Origin: Azolla caroliniana
Lineage: Eukaryota; Polypodiophyta
Assembly: GCA_043228905.1 (NCBI GenBank)
Contig: JBHGNT010000004.1
Coordinates: 21,824,001 to 21,888,000 of the forward strand
Length of the DNA: 64,000 bases
Direction of reading: 5' to 3'
A program made the position numbers and the translations under genes. Below the pieces are notes generated by a model. The model saw only the letters and a list, made by a program, of their open reading frames with translations. It made no database searches and had not been told where the DNA came from. Below are positions 40,697-51,655 of the stretch, in pieces; the stretch's first letter is position 1, and every line of letters begins with the position of its first letter.

Positions 40697-41484
40697 TGTC
40701 GTAGTGTATTTCGTACACTACGTGAAAAAGTAAAAATAATATAACCGATTTAATTACATATAAATAAATAAAATAATATATCAAGATATTTACCACGTGC
40801 ATAGGGCAGGATTCGAACCCTGTACCTCCACGTAGCCAAACCTCAACTTTACCATTATGCTACCTTATCTTTAGTGTTCTATAAATAGATTTAATAACTA
40901 TAACTGCTTTATTTGCACCTACCTTTATTAAAAGGTAAATCGTGCATTTTTAGAGTGCATGAATATTTTATAGAAAAACACAAGCAACTAAAAAGTGACT
41001 CATGCACATCTAGCGTGCATGAGCACTATATTTAGCAAATAAAAGCAAGGATTAGAAAAGCATCACATGCACATTTAGTGTGCATGAACATATTAGAAAA
41101 AAAGCATGTAGCTATGCTCAGTCTCTCCCATCACTACATAAGGATGGGGAGCACAATGTAATAGGCGTGTGAAATATTTGGAAATTGGATATATTTCCAA
41201 AAACACCAACCGATTAATATAATCGTGGGATTCACGAAAATAATATAATCTATACTTGTGGGATTCACAAGTTTCTTATATCTTTCTTTCAATCTAAATA
41301 CATATTCTTATCTAAATATTGATTAATCGAATACAATACACTCGTGGGATTCACGAAATTTCTATCTCTCTTTCTAATAATCTATTCATTACTAGCCTCA
41401 TCTCATATTCTTCTTTCTCCTAGTCCAAAACCTCGGCGGTTCCCACCCGACTCATGCAACGATCCGAAGCCGAAAGGCACGACA
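40697..41484 (+). repeat. Element G 3' LTR
   Basis: 788 bp, four differences from the 5' LTR, followed by CCGT. Confidence 0.95.
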
Positions 41485-41760
41485 CCGTTTTGTACTACGG
41501 GCCGGAAACCTATTTAAAGGCCCGGACCCCATTGTAATAGCAGCGGATAATTAATAGAGCATATGGTGTTTATACTTCTGTGTTGATTTCCGTTCTGTAA
41601 TTACGGTATATCTTACGCGTGTAAGTAACCAAAGCATTCTAATCGTGTAACTTACGTAAGTCGGTGTAATCGTTGAATCTTAATCCTATGCCGTAATCAC
41701 CCTTTGGTGAAGTGTCTCCGTGACACCTTGTGTTAGGCCTTGTTCGGCTAGCGAATAACA
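41485..41760 (+). repeat. Element F 5' LTR, part right of G
   Basis: Continues the F LTR (TTTTGTACTACGGGCC) to GAATAACA, matching 50900-51175. Confidence 0.93.
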
Positions 41761-41766
41761 CAGTTT

Positions 41767-41784
41767 TGGCGACCACGATTCCTG
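41767..41784 (+). promoter_or_regulatory. Element F primer binding site
   Basis: TGGCGACCACGATTCCTGC starts six bases after the LTR. TGG start fits a tRNA CCA end; the tRNA is not identified, and it differs from the A/B/E/G site. Confidence 0.75.
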
Positions 41785-41813
41785 CTTTCTCGCAGCGAAC
41801 GACGGCTTAATGG

Positions 41814-44800
41814 ATGACGAGACCAACGCACGACCTGGTTACAGACCGAGCTCGACGCCTCGCCGAACGGCAAAGACGGCGTGAGACTTTCCAGCAAGCA
41901 GCGCACGAAATTCGCTCGGATCGTTCGTTCTCCAACGAGATCCGGAGAGTCGCGGAGGAATCTCTTCGGTTACAGCAAACTCGCGACCAGGACGACAGAA
42001 GCAGTCTAAGCAGTCTCCGGGAAACCGAACGCCTTCTCGAGGCGCTGGCAAGCGGAGAAAACGAGGCAGAAGCCTTTTCAGCCTACGAATCGGATTCCGA
42101 CGGGGGATACAGCGTGCACACGAACTACCGGAGCAGCAACGATACCCCCGGCGGCCCGGAGGACGACGGGTCGGATACCGTGCCGACTCCAGAACCGGAA
42201 CCGCTCAACCAGGGCTATCCGGAACCGCAAATGGAAGCCGTCAACCCACCAACACATGAAGTGGAAGAAGCAAAGCCACCGACACCAACGAAAGAGCCGG
42301 CAAAGGTACCGGAAGAAGAGCCGGTGAAGGAACCAGAAAAAGAACCGGAAAAGGAACCGGAAAAAGCACCGGCAAAAGAACCGGAAGTGGAACCGGAGAG
42401 AAACCCGGAAAGATATCAACAAACGCCACTAAACCGCGGCCTAATACTGGACGACGACATGCCGTTCCAATACTCAAAGTATCGCGATGACCCGGACGCG
42501 GAAGCGCATGTTCATGCCTTCGAGCAGACATGGGAAGCAAATCACACGTCCCAGCGAATGACACCGGAGGAAGAAGAACGCTCGAAGATAGCGGAATTCG
42601 GGGTCACGTTGGAAGGACCAGCGACACGATGGCGACGGACGCAGGAACCGGCGACCATCACAACCTTTGCAGAATTAAAAGCAAAATTCTTGCATTTTTT
42701 CCACAAGGAGGTCGACCAGACGACAATGGTGGGCCTGTTTTATACGATCCGGCAGGAGGCAGGGGAAAGCATTCCCCAATTCGTCATCCGTTTCCAACGA
42801 ATGCATAGCCAGCTTGCCCGTGCACCCCCGGAGGAGGAATTACGGACGATACTTTTAAACGCACTCCGGGAACCGTTACGCACGGTGTGTACGGTAATCG
42901 ACTTTCGAGGAAGCACCATTGACCAGGTCATTGACCGGGTCAGAGAAATGGAAAAGTCAAGCTCATGGCTTACGCTGGGAACACTGCAACGGGCGTTACC
43001 CACCGAGGAAGATCTCCGGTTCCGGCAGGCAATTCAATGCACAATCTGCTTGAATGCCGGACACTCGGCAGTGGAGTGCACCATGCGAACCCAGTGCGTG
43101 ATTTGTCAATCCAAGAGTCATACAACGGACCGGTGCGAGTATAACCTGTTAAACCGACAAGCACCACCCATCCGACGGATCGAGCCAAGAAGCAGCCGAG
43201 ACGAAGATGACGATCGTTGGCAAAGAATGAACCGGTACCGACCGGCACAGGATGCCCGGTACGGAGATAGACAAGAGAATGATGGCCGGTACGGGAATCG
43301 GCATGATAACTACGACCGGTATGAGCGATCGGACCGTTATCGGGAGTCCAACAGACGACACGAGCAATACGACAGAGACCATTCCCCTGGTTACCGGAAG
43401 CACCAGGAGGACTACGGCCGATTTTACGATCCACCACGACCGGACTACCGCAATAAAAATAAGAATAATAAGAAACGTAATTTCAAGAAAGGTGGTCACC
43501 CTAGGGACCCGGAACATGGAACCCCAAGGAGCCAACCGGCACAGAATGCACCACTCACTACGGGACCGACTCCGGCTACCAGCAATGCTGAATCCAGCAA
43601 TACCCGTAAAGAGTACTGCTACTACTGCAGGCAGGAAGGCCACTACAGTAACCAGTGCCCGGTAAAGAGCTACGAGAAACGACCAGCAGTTAATATGGTG
43701 GTTCCGGAAGTGACGGATGTACAGCAAGTAACCACACGGTCGAAAGGCATGGCCAAAGAGTGGGAAACACAAGAGGCCATACGAAAACAGGCGACGGAAT
43801 GGGTGAAGGAAGCCAATGGAAGGAACGTCGCGGACGTGGAACGACAAAAGGCGAATACCATAGGGAGTGCCGGCGGTAGCCACGCAGAAAACGAGACATG
43901 GCAAGCACTGCAAGAATGTCAGATCATGTTGCCATTAGGAAGACTCTTGCAGCTCGTGCCGCGATTTACGGAAGGACTAAAAACAGTCATGACAGACGGT
44001 ATAGCCCCACCGGCACCAGTCTTCTTCTCGAATCCGGAGGAGGGACCGACGGTGGTGGACACTAGTAGTCCGGTGATTACAGCTATTGTCAAAGGGCACG
44101 AACTTCCCGGCACAGTAATCGATGGAGGATCCGGGGTGAACGTAATAAGCCTCCGCACGTGCGATGCCTTGGGTATACATGAATGGGAGCCATGTCCGTT
44201 CTGGCTACGGATGGCGGATACGAGCTCTGTACGGCCGACGGGCTTAATACGGAAATTGGAAGTCACCATAGGAGGTCACACATTTCACATCTCGGCTGTA
44301 GTGCTGCAGCTACAGGCGCAAGGCGCGTACCCACTGTTGCTGGGCAGACCATGGTTGAAAACAACACACATCAAGCAAAATTGGCGGAAAAATATGATTA
44401 CCTTCCGGCGCGGAAAAGCCAAGGTCCGGGTACCGACACAACCACGGACGAGCAACGGTAAGGAATGCACACCGATGTATGCGGAATGCGTGAACATGCT
44501 TGAAGGGTTGGCAGACGACGAAGAAGCCCAGTACTTGGAGGAACACCCGAAGATCGTACCACTCTTCAAGATTGACGTGGCTGAAGCCGTAGCGCCATAC
44601 TTGCCGCAGCGGGACGAAACCGAAGCCGAACCAGACAAAGATGCGATTCGGGAATTACGGCAAGCACAGGAAGCGTTGGAACGGGAAATGGCCGTTTCCC
44701 AACGGGTAAAAGCATCCCAGCTCGACGAAGTGAACCTAGGAAGCAAGGACGAATCAAAGCCGGTACACATCGCCAAAGAAATGAAGCCGGAAGATAAAGC

Positions 44801-45173
44801 GGCGATGATCAAACTTCTCACGGAGTTTCGCGACGTATTCGCCTGGTCATACGAAGACATGCGAGGGCTGGACCCTCAATTATATCAGCATCAGATCCAC
44901 TTAGGCAAGGACGCGAAACCAGTGGCGCAAAGACGTTACCGAATGAACCCCAACTACGCCGCCAAAGTGAAGGAGGAAATCGACAAACTCCTAAGAGTGG
45001 GCTTCATCCGGCCGGTAAAGAAAGCGACGTGGCTGAGCCCCATCGTCGTCGTCCCCAAGAAGAACGGTAAAATCCGCGTGTGTAGATTACAGGAAACTAA
45101 ATGCAGCCACAATTACGGATGCATTCCCTCTTCCGTTCACGGATGGAGTACTGGATGCCGTCGCCGGCCATGA
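41814..45173 (+). CDS. Element F Gag, protease and start of RT
   Basis: ATG at 41814; 1119 codons. Residues 1-110 are charged; 150-200 carry a Pro-Glu-Lys repeat (EPEKEPEKEPEK). The retrotransposon Gag domain is at about 215-400 (YSKYRDDPDAEAHVHAFE, FPQGG-type replaced by HKEVDQTTMVGLF). Three knuckles follow: CTICLNAGHSAVEC, CVICQSKSHTTDRC and, after an Arg/Tyr/Asp-rich region, CYYCRQEGHYSNQC near residue 605. Protease TVIDGGSGVNVIS is near 770 and LLLGRPWLKTT near 840. RT begins FIRPVKKATWLSPIVVV. A 2-base loss in a GT run at about 45080 shifts the frame, so the last 27 or so residues are spurious. Confidence 0.9.
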   Translation: MTRPTHDLVTDRARRLAERQRRRETFQQAAHEIRSDRSFSNEIRRVAEESLRLQQTRDQDDRSSLSSLRETERLLEALASGENEAEAFSAYESDSDGGYSVHTNYRSSNDTPGGPEDDGSDTVPTPEPEPLNQGYPEPQMEAVNPPTHEVEEAKPPTPTKEPAKVPEEEPVKEPEKEPEKEPEKAPAKEPEVEPERNPERYQQTPLNRGLILDDDMPFQYSKYRDDPDAEAHVHAFEQTWEANHTSQRMTPEEEERSKIAEFGVTLEGPATRWRRTQEPATITTFAELKAKFLHFFHKEVDQTTMVGLFYTIRQEAGESIPQFVIRFQRMHSQLARAPPEEELRTILLNALREPLRTVCTVIDFRGSTIDQVIDRVREMEKSSSWLTLGTLQRALPTEEDLRFRQAIQCTICLNAGHSAVECTMRTQCVICQSKSHTTDRCEYNLLNRQAPPIRRIEPRSSRDEDDDRWQRMNRYRPAQDARYGDRQENDGRYGNRHDNYDRYERSDRYRESNRRHEQYDRDHSPGYRKHQEDYGRFYDPPRPDYRNKNKNNKKRNFKKGGHPRDPEHGTPRSQPAQNAPLTTGPTPATSNAESSNTRKEYCYYCRQEGHYSNQCPVKSYEKRPAVNMVVPEVTDVQQVTTRSKGMAKEWETQEAIRKQATEWVKEANGRNVADVERQKANTIGSAGGSHAENETWQALQECQIMLPLGRLLQLVPRFTEGLKTVMTDGIAPPAPVFFSNPEEGPTVVDTSSPVITAIVKGHELPGTVIDGGSGVNVISLRTCDALGIHEWEPCPFWLRMADTSSVRPTGLIRKLEVTIGGHTFHISAVVLQLQAQGAYPLLLGRPWLKTTHIKQNWRKNMITFRRGKAKVRVPTQPRTSNGKECTPMYAECVNMLEGLADDEEAQYLEEHPKIVPLFKIDVAEAVAPYLPQRDETEAEPDKDAIRELRQAQEALEREMAVSQRVKASQLDEVNLGSKDESKPVHIAKEMKPEDKAAMIKLLTEFRDVFAWSYEDMRGLDPQLYQHQIHLGKDAKPVAQRRYRMNPNYAAKVKEEIDKLLRVGFIRPVKKATWLSPIVVVPKKNGKIRVCRLQETKCSHNYGCIPSSVHGWSTGCRRRP

Positions 45174-47454
45174 AGTTTATAGCTTTCTAGACGGGTTCAG
45201 CGGATACAATCAAATCTGGATGCACCCTGACGACCAGGAGAAGACAACGTTCGTCACCGAATGGGGGGTGTTTGTGGCCGAAGTAATGATGTTCGGCCTA
45301 AAAACGGCACCAGCAACTTTCCAGCGAATCATCATGGAGATCTTCGGCGAATACATTCCTGCCTTCATGCAGGTTTTCCTGGATGATTTTGCAGTCTATA
45401 GCCGGGGAAAAGACCATTTGCAGCACCTACGGTTATGCCTTGAAAAGTGTAGGTTATACCGGCTAAGCTTAAACCCAGCAAAATGTATCTTTGGAGTTTC
45501 AAGTGGAATCTTACTGGGACACATTGTGAGTAAGGAGGGCATTGCGGTCGACCCGGACAAAGTAAACGCGATACTAGGGGCACCGGCGCCGAAAACGGCC
45601 AAAGCACTAAGCCGATTCTTAGGACAGATCCGGTGGCACAGCCGGATGCTCCGTCACTTGGCTGACTTGGCTACACCATTACACACCGCGGTACATCGGA
45701 CACCGTTCCAATGGACGGATACGGAGGATAAGGCATACAATGCCCTGAAGGTACTTTTGTCGCAAGCACCTGTCGTGCAGCCTCCGGATTGGAGCAAGGA
45801 ATTTCATGTGTTCGTTGACGCTTCCGACATCGCTATCGGCAGCGCCTTAATGCAACTTACGGAGCCTAAATGGTACCGGCCGGTATATTACGCCAGTCGG
45901 AAGCTGTCCCAAGCGGAGAAGAACTATTCGACGACAGAACGGGAGGCCCTGGGCATGATCTACAGTGTCACAAAGTTTCGTCATTACCTATTGGGAAGGA
46001 AGTTCTCCTTTCATGTGGATCACTCGGCGCTCCTGTACTTAGTGTCCAAGGCGTCCCTGACCGGTAAGTTGGCCCGTTGGACCTTGCTGTTGCAGGAGTT
46101 CGAATTCGAGATCTTTCACCGGCCCGGTATCCAGCATGCCGTAGCAGACTACCTGAGCCGGTTAGAGTCCGAAGAATCAGGCGACGGAGTAGCGGATGAA
46201 TTCCCGGACGCAGAGTTATTCTGTATCACCCCGGAAACGGCAGCGGACGACACGGTGGTATCAGAAGATAGGTGGCTGACAAACATGCACCAGTTCCTAA
46301 GCACGGGCCTGCCACCGGAGGAAATGAACCGGGACGAGAGGAAACGACTGGCGGTGCAGAGTCGCAATTTCTGTCTATTACGGGACACTCTCTACCACAA
46401 AGGAGCAGATGGAATATGGAGACGGGCAGTCCGTAGTGACGAGAAACAAGTAATCTTACGGGAAGCACACTGTGGGGTTGCCGGAGGACACTATGCCGGG
46501 GAAGCGACGGCAAGGAAAGTATGGCAGAGCGGCTTGTGGTGGCCCACGACGTTAAAAGACGCCGTCAAGTATGCTAAGGAATGTGACCTATGCCAGCGAA
46601 TGGGCCAGCCTACGGAGCAAGCACGGATGCCACACCAACCGGTACTTCCACTAGAGCCATTCCAGAAGTGGGGGTTGGATTTTGTCGGACCGTTCAAGCC
46701 ACCGGCAATGAGAACGGGTAATCGTTATGTCATCGTGGCAACGGATTATTGCACTAAATGGGTGGAAGCTAAGGCCCTGAGAGACAACACCGCGTCATCC
46801 ACAACAAAATTCCTGTACGAAAACATTTGGTGCCGATATGGATGTCCGATTGAATTAATCAGCGACCAAGGAGGGCACTTCCTCGGCCAGGTAGTGGAAA
46901 GCTTAACAACGTTCTATGCCGTGGTCCATAAACGAAGCACACCGTACTACCCACAGGCGAACGGGTTAGTAGAGTCCACCAACAAAACGCTGCAGAACAT
47001 TCTCCGCAAAATCGTCAACGAAAACCGGACGGACTGGGATACAAAGCTCCATAGCGCGCTATGGGCGTACCGAACGGCATACAAAACAAGTATCCGGACA
47101 ACGCCGTTCCGGTTAGCGTTCGGCTTAGAGGCGGTCATGCCGGTGGAATTTCAGGTACCAAGCTTACGGATCCAACTACGGGAACGGCTGAATGAAAAGG
47201 AGTCGGAAGAAAGGCGGCTAGCAGCACTATGCGAACTGGAGGAGCAACGGCTGGCCAGCATCCTACACATGGAACTGGAGCAACGACGACGGAAAGCGTT
47301 CGTTGACCGTCACCGGAAAGGTAATGAAAAGATGTTCGAAATCGGAAAGCCGGTGCTAGTATTCCAAACAAGGATGGGCAAGATGTCGGGTAAACTCCTT
47401 GTTTGGAATACAACGGGTCCTATCAGATTGGGACACTTGCCGGTGAAGTACTAG
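45080..47454 (+). CDS. Element F RT, RNase H and integrase
   Basis: Continues RT after the slip; a long frame is open from 45220. RT: FLDGFSGYNQIWM, FGLKTAPATFQR, catalytic QVFLDDFAVYS. RNase H: VFVDASDIAIGSAL, YSTTEREALGMIY, FHVDHSALLYL. Integrase zinc domain: HCGVAGGHY, CDLCQRMG. Core D-D-E: WGLDFVGPF, LISDQGGHF, NGLVESTNKTL, all intact. The last part shifts frame at about 47400; the GPYQI-like C-terminal module and a short tail continue at 47403-47666. Lineage Tat-like by overall wording. Confidence 0.92.
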
Positions 47455-47666
47455 GCAAGTGGGTGAACGGATTTAGACTAAAGCCCTATAAAGGACCAAT
47501 GCCAAATAACCCGTTTATGCAGCCCACCGGCACTATACCAGGAACCTGTCCGGGAACGGTACGGATGGAAGAAAAAGACGACGGGGAACCCGTAGCAGAG
47601 GCGAAGGAAGACACGGCAACCCGTAAGGAAAACGGTAAGGGTCCGAGGGGACCTACAGATGTGTAA

Positions 47667-47680
47667 GGTCACACACCGTC

Positions 47681-47720
<40 letters not shown>

Positions 47721-48059
47721 TCATTAAAAATCGAGGTATGAACGGACGTGAAAGCAAGGAGCGAAAAGGTACGTAGTGGGCATTTAAGAGCCGCCACATT
47801 GCTTAATACTAATTTGGTACACGACGTGTGCATGCTCGAAAAAGGCGCCAAGACGCACAGAGAAAAAGAAGAACGCATGGAGACCTTCTTTTTTCGCGAG
47901 CCAAGAAGCACAGAAGCACCAAGGCAGTGGAAGCTTAGCAAACGCGAACCTGCACTCAGAGAAACCCCACGTTCGGAACGCTCTCTGTCTCGCTCCCTCT
48001 CTCGCTCTCACTCTCATCACCACTCTACCTCGCCATCTTTCCTCGACCTCGAAGCAGAC
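47667..48059 (+). other. Spacer between pol and ORF3 of element F, with A35 tract
   Basis: Holds a run of 35 A at 47684-47718. A CT/CA-rich leader lies just before the ORF3 ATG. The open frame extends upstream to 47748 but this part is low complexity and not conserved in the relic at 4539-4645. Confidence 0.7.
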
Positions 48060-50705
48060 ATGGAACCACAAACGCTGTCGGAAGCGGCCAGGAAATGGTT
48101 CAGGCAACACGGACTGGACGGGTTCTTGACCATCATGGAGGCACCACCGCACAAAGAAGCCGACCAGGTCATCAAGGAGCTCGACAAAGAAGTCATCACC
48201 GAGGAAGCGATCCGTGCGCTAACAGGCCTTCCGGAGGGAGGTATTTTTCAGATTGATAATCCAACCTCGGAGCAACTCACCCGATATTTCGGTGAGTACT
48301 CTGTAGCCGGCAAAGGCTATCGAACGCAGGGCGGCGAAGATCCGTTGTTCAGGGAGATAGCTCGAGTACTCCATGAGTACGGCCACGTGTACCCCCGACC
48401 CCCTGTCATGCCAAAAAATCGGGCAGGGATGATCATAGCCACCTATGAAGGGATCCAGGTGGACTGGCCGGTGTTGATTGCAGACGGTTTGTGCGCGGCA
48501 ATCGACATGGTACGAGGAAAGGACGGCAAGGAGGGCCGGAAGCTGTGGCATGCCGTAGCTCAGTGGATAACATTGCTCGTGCCGCCGGTCGAGACCGTTC
48601 AGCCAAAGAAGCGGCCAAGATTATCGGAAGGAAGCACCTCGAAACCCGCGTCCAAACGACAGCAGCTGCTGGCGTCAAAGGCGACGAAAGGGAAGAAACG
48701 GCTCCCAGTACCGGAGGAGGTGTCACCGGTGGGACCCGTTAAGATAACCATACGGCGACCGGGACAGAAGGAACCAGAACCCTTGACGGCACGGAAACAT
48801 GCCGTTACCCAGGAAGAGGAAACAGAGGAGCCAGAAGAGCACCTCCAACGACGGTCAAGAAGTAGGACCGCCGGGACAGCGGGGGAGCGTTCGGACCCGC
48901 AGAAGGAAGAAACGCCCCCAACTCAACCTGAGCAAACCGCAAGGGAGGAACCGGAACCGGTGCGTGTGGAACCGGCCTTGTCGACTTCTATACCAGAAGT
49001 CATTCCAACGGCTCCGGAGACGGCGAGAACCAGAACTCAACAGCCGGCGAGCCCAGCCAGCACACACGGCGGCCAAGGAGTAGAACCAGAACGGCAGATA
49101 CAGGCACTCAGGCCAGACAATTCCACAATGAACAAGCCGACCCGACCAGTACAGCAGCAAGGCACCAGTAGCATGTGGCTACGGTGGGTAGGTGAGCAGA
49201 TCGCCGGAGCGGTCGAGTACATAGAGGCGGAGGAGAGAGCGCACAACGAACGGTTGCTCGTCACAACCGTAGATCTAGAGACGGCCCGGTCCAGAATCCG
49301 GAGCCTTGAACAAGACTTGGACAGGGTCACAAGGGAAATGGCTCAATTAGCTTTGACAACACAAGTCCAAGCACCGGTGACTCCGGGCAATGTACAGAAT
49401 ATAGCGACAGATCAACCTGTACATAGCAATCAGACCCCGGCAACGGAAACCGTTCCGGAGAGAAATGCGGCACAAGCCCAAGAGCTTGCAGACTTAAAGG
49501 ATGAGCTAGCTGCCCAAGAAGCGTTGAGGAGCCGCGAAAGAGAATTGAAGACGGCAGCAGAGGCGGAACTCAAAAAGACTGCTGAGAATCTACGCTGGGC
49601 CGAGGAGAGCTTACGAAAAGGCCACCAAGCGTACGACCGGCTCAAGGAGGAAAAGGAGAAAATGCTGCAAGAGAAGGACAGGCTCCGGAGAAACGCCGAA
49701 ACAGAAATAGAGCGCCTGAAAGAAGAACTCCGGCAGCTAAAGGACCGGGAGGACCGGAACCATCGCCAGATCAACGGCAAGCTCAAACAAAAAACGGAGG
49801 AATTTGAGCAATTGCACCGGGAGTATAAACGGTTGCAAACGGAGCACAAGGAACGGACGGATGAGCTCCGGCAAGCAGTTGATCGGACCGCAACGGCATA
49901 CGCTAATGAACAAGCGGAAAACAGAAGACGATTGGAAGAGGCGGAGAAGGTTCGGACAGAGCTCCTCAGGCAACAGCAGGCGGAAAAAGAAAGAGCGGCG
50001 GAGGTACTGCAGAGGCTGTAGACAACATATCAAGGGCAGCTGACGCGCTACAGAGAGCAGGCGGAGGATACGGCGAATCTCATCAAGCAGTTGAAGGAGG
50101 AACGACAAGTTGTGGAAAGTAGAGCGCAAATGGGAGCAAGTCGTATCCAGGATATCATGCGGGCCTGGTTGAACCAGACCAAGAGCTTGATTGACAACGG
50201 GTCCGTCAAATGGTGGACCAAGTGGGCCACGAACGCGGCGGAACTCCAAATGCTCCGGGCCGACGTAGAGAACCGGCGGAAGGAGGGAGATGATTGCTAT
50301 ATGCTGACTTCCGAAGACTTCACCGGCATAAGAGATGAGCTGGCCGAAGACTTTCAAGCCTTGGCGGAGGACCAACTAGGGCAAGTCCGGCAACTTGTAG
50401 CTCAGCTGGACGACGACAGGCTGGAGGCGCAGATCCAGTTTGAAAGCTACGAGAGGTCCCGGATCCGGGAACAGAAATCACAAGAACCGGTTACGGTAAA
50501 CCTCAGTGATGAGGAACCGTTACTGGAAGGAGACTGGACCGGTAGCAGTCAAACGGAGATGCCGGAGTCAGAGAAACAAACGGAGCAGCCGCAGTCCCAA
50601 CCGCAACCACAGCAGCAGCAGCAAGCACAGCCGCAACAACCACAACCGGAAGAACAATTGGAAAATCTGGAACAAAGTAATTTGGACAATTTGGGTGAAC
50701 AATGA
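48060..50705 (+). CDS. Element F extra ORF (ORF3), unknown function, coiled coil
   Basis: ATG at 48060 (MEPQTLSEAARKWF) is preferred because the relic at 4.6 kb starts at the same place. About 881 residues, interrupted once by an in-frame TAG at 50019-50021. Residues 1-180 look globular (ARKWFRQHGLDGFL, TSEQLTRYFGEYS, NRAGMIIATYEGI, LWHAVAQWITLLV). Residues 180-340 are Pro/Glu/Arg-rich. Residues 360-760 are a long predicted coiled coil (heptads, few Pro or Gly). The C-terminus is Gln-rich (QPQPQQQQQ). No signal peptide or membrane segment is seen, so it is not envelope-like. Downstream extra ORFs are known in Tat and Athila elements; I do not recognise this domain. It lies in the same sense as pol and about 600 bases after it. 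Confidence 0.75.
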
Positions 50706-50757
50706 AGGGGCCGAGAAGGGTTCGACGTACAAGGTACTGTCCCACGGGCGTGCCATG

Positions 50758-51175
50758 TGTTACCGGCCGGCAAGGAGTCCAAAATACGGAGTGAAGGAAT
50801 TAATTAAGTATGGTTGTAAATAAGCATAGTGTGGACGGACGGACTGGAAACGGTATGCCGTTCCAGATCCGGACGGATCCCGAATGGGTGCGATAGGCAC
50901 CGTTTTGTACTACGGGCCGGAAACCTATTTAAAGGCCCGGACCCCATTCTAATAGCAGCGGATAATTAATAGAGCATATGGTGTTTATACTTCTGTGTTG
51001 ATTTCCGTTCTGTAATTACTGTATATCTTACACGTGTAAGTAACCAAAGCATTCTAATCGTGTAACTTACGTAAGTCGGTGTAATCGTTGAATCTTAATC
51101 CTATGCCGTAATCACCCTTTGGTGAAGTGTCTCCGTGACACCTTGTGTTAGGCCTTGTCCGGCTAGTGAATAACA
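50758..51175 (+). repeat. Element F 3' LTR (intact)
   Basis: 418 bp, TGTTACCGG to GAATAACA, with the TATA-like TATTTAAAGG at about 50928. It gives the empty site of G. A purine-rich GAAGGGGCCGAGAAGGG lies at 50703-50720, about 40 bases before it. Confidence 0.94.
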
Positions 51176-51655
51176 GATCGCGGGGAGTTGGATGCCGAAG
51201 AGGCCGAGGAGCTGTTCGACCGGCTAGGAGTCAAGCTCTCGCTTACCACTGCGTACAATCCGGAGGCGAATGGGAAGGTGGAGCGCGGACACGGACCGAT
51301 TGTCAAGGCGTTAGTTCGGGCATGCGGAGGTCAAGTCGGGAACTGGCCGCGGCTGTTGCCTTACGCGTTGTGGGCGGACCGAACTACGCACAGTTCGGTA
51401 ACCGGATTTATGCCCGCAGAGCTCATGTTTGGGCAGAAGCCGATCATGCCAATGGAACGTACGATCTCCTCATGGGCAACCGTGGACTGGAGAGACGAGA
51501 TGAGCCGGGAGGAACTGTTGATGGCGCGCATACGGCAGCTCGAGCGAAGACCAGAGGACGTAGAGCGAGCTACTGAAAAGCTTCGAGTGGCAAGGACGAG
51601 GAACAAAGCCCGGTTCGACCGAAGAAGATCGAGGAAGGCGACTGGGTGCTAGTCT
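51176..51655 (+). CDS. Element E integrase, C-terminal half of core
   Basis: After F the E frame resumes as ADRG-ELDAEEAEELFDRLG, then TTAYNPEANGKVERGHG with the catalytic Glu, and LLPYALWADRTTHSS. It stops after RRSRKATGC (51652), with a frame shift to the next part. Confidence 0.88.

Larger units (their letters stand above)
37821..41484 (+). mobile_element. Element G: young gag-only LTR retrotransposon (TR-GAG type)
   Basis: Two 788-bp LTRs (37821-38608, 40697-41484) differ at four positions only. CCGT at 37817-37820 and 41485-41488 is a 4-bp duplication, proven by the uninterrupted F LTR (GGCACCGTTTTG at about 50897). The interior has the family primer site, one long Gag-like frame and the pre-PPT hairpin, and no pol. 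It is the youngest insertion seen here. Confidence 0.95.
37675..51175 (+). mobile_element. Element F: Tat-like Ty3 retrotransposon with an extra downstream ORF, split by G
   Basis: 5-bp duplication GATCG on both sides. 5' LTR (37675-41760) is interrupted by G; 3' LTR is 50758-51175 (418 bp). Primer site at 41767, gag-protease-RT, RT-RNase H-integrase, then a long extra ORF. The DGGSGVN protease and the DVFAWSYEDMRGLDP segment before RT are typical of the Tat/Athila side of plant Ty3 elements. One 2-base slip in RT, one shift near the integrase end and one stop in the extra ORF are the main lesions, so it is fairly young. Confidence 0.92.

Noticed and set aside
47748-48059. N-terminal 104 residues upstream of the ORF3 ATG at 48060
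   Set aside because: The frame is open but low in complexity, runs from just after an A-tract, and the homologous relic starts at the later ATG.
48060-50705. Envelope protein for element F ORF3
   Set aside because: No signal peptide, membrane segment or Cys pattern is seen; it is a coiled-coil, soluble-looking protein.
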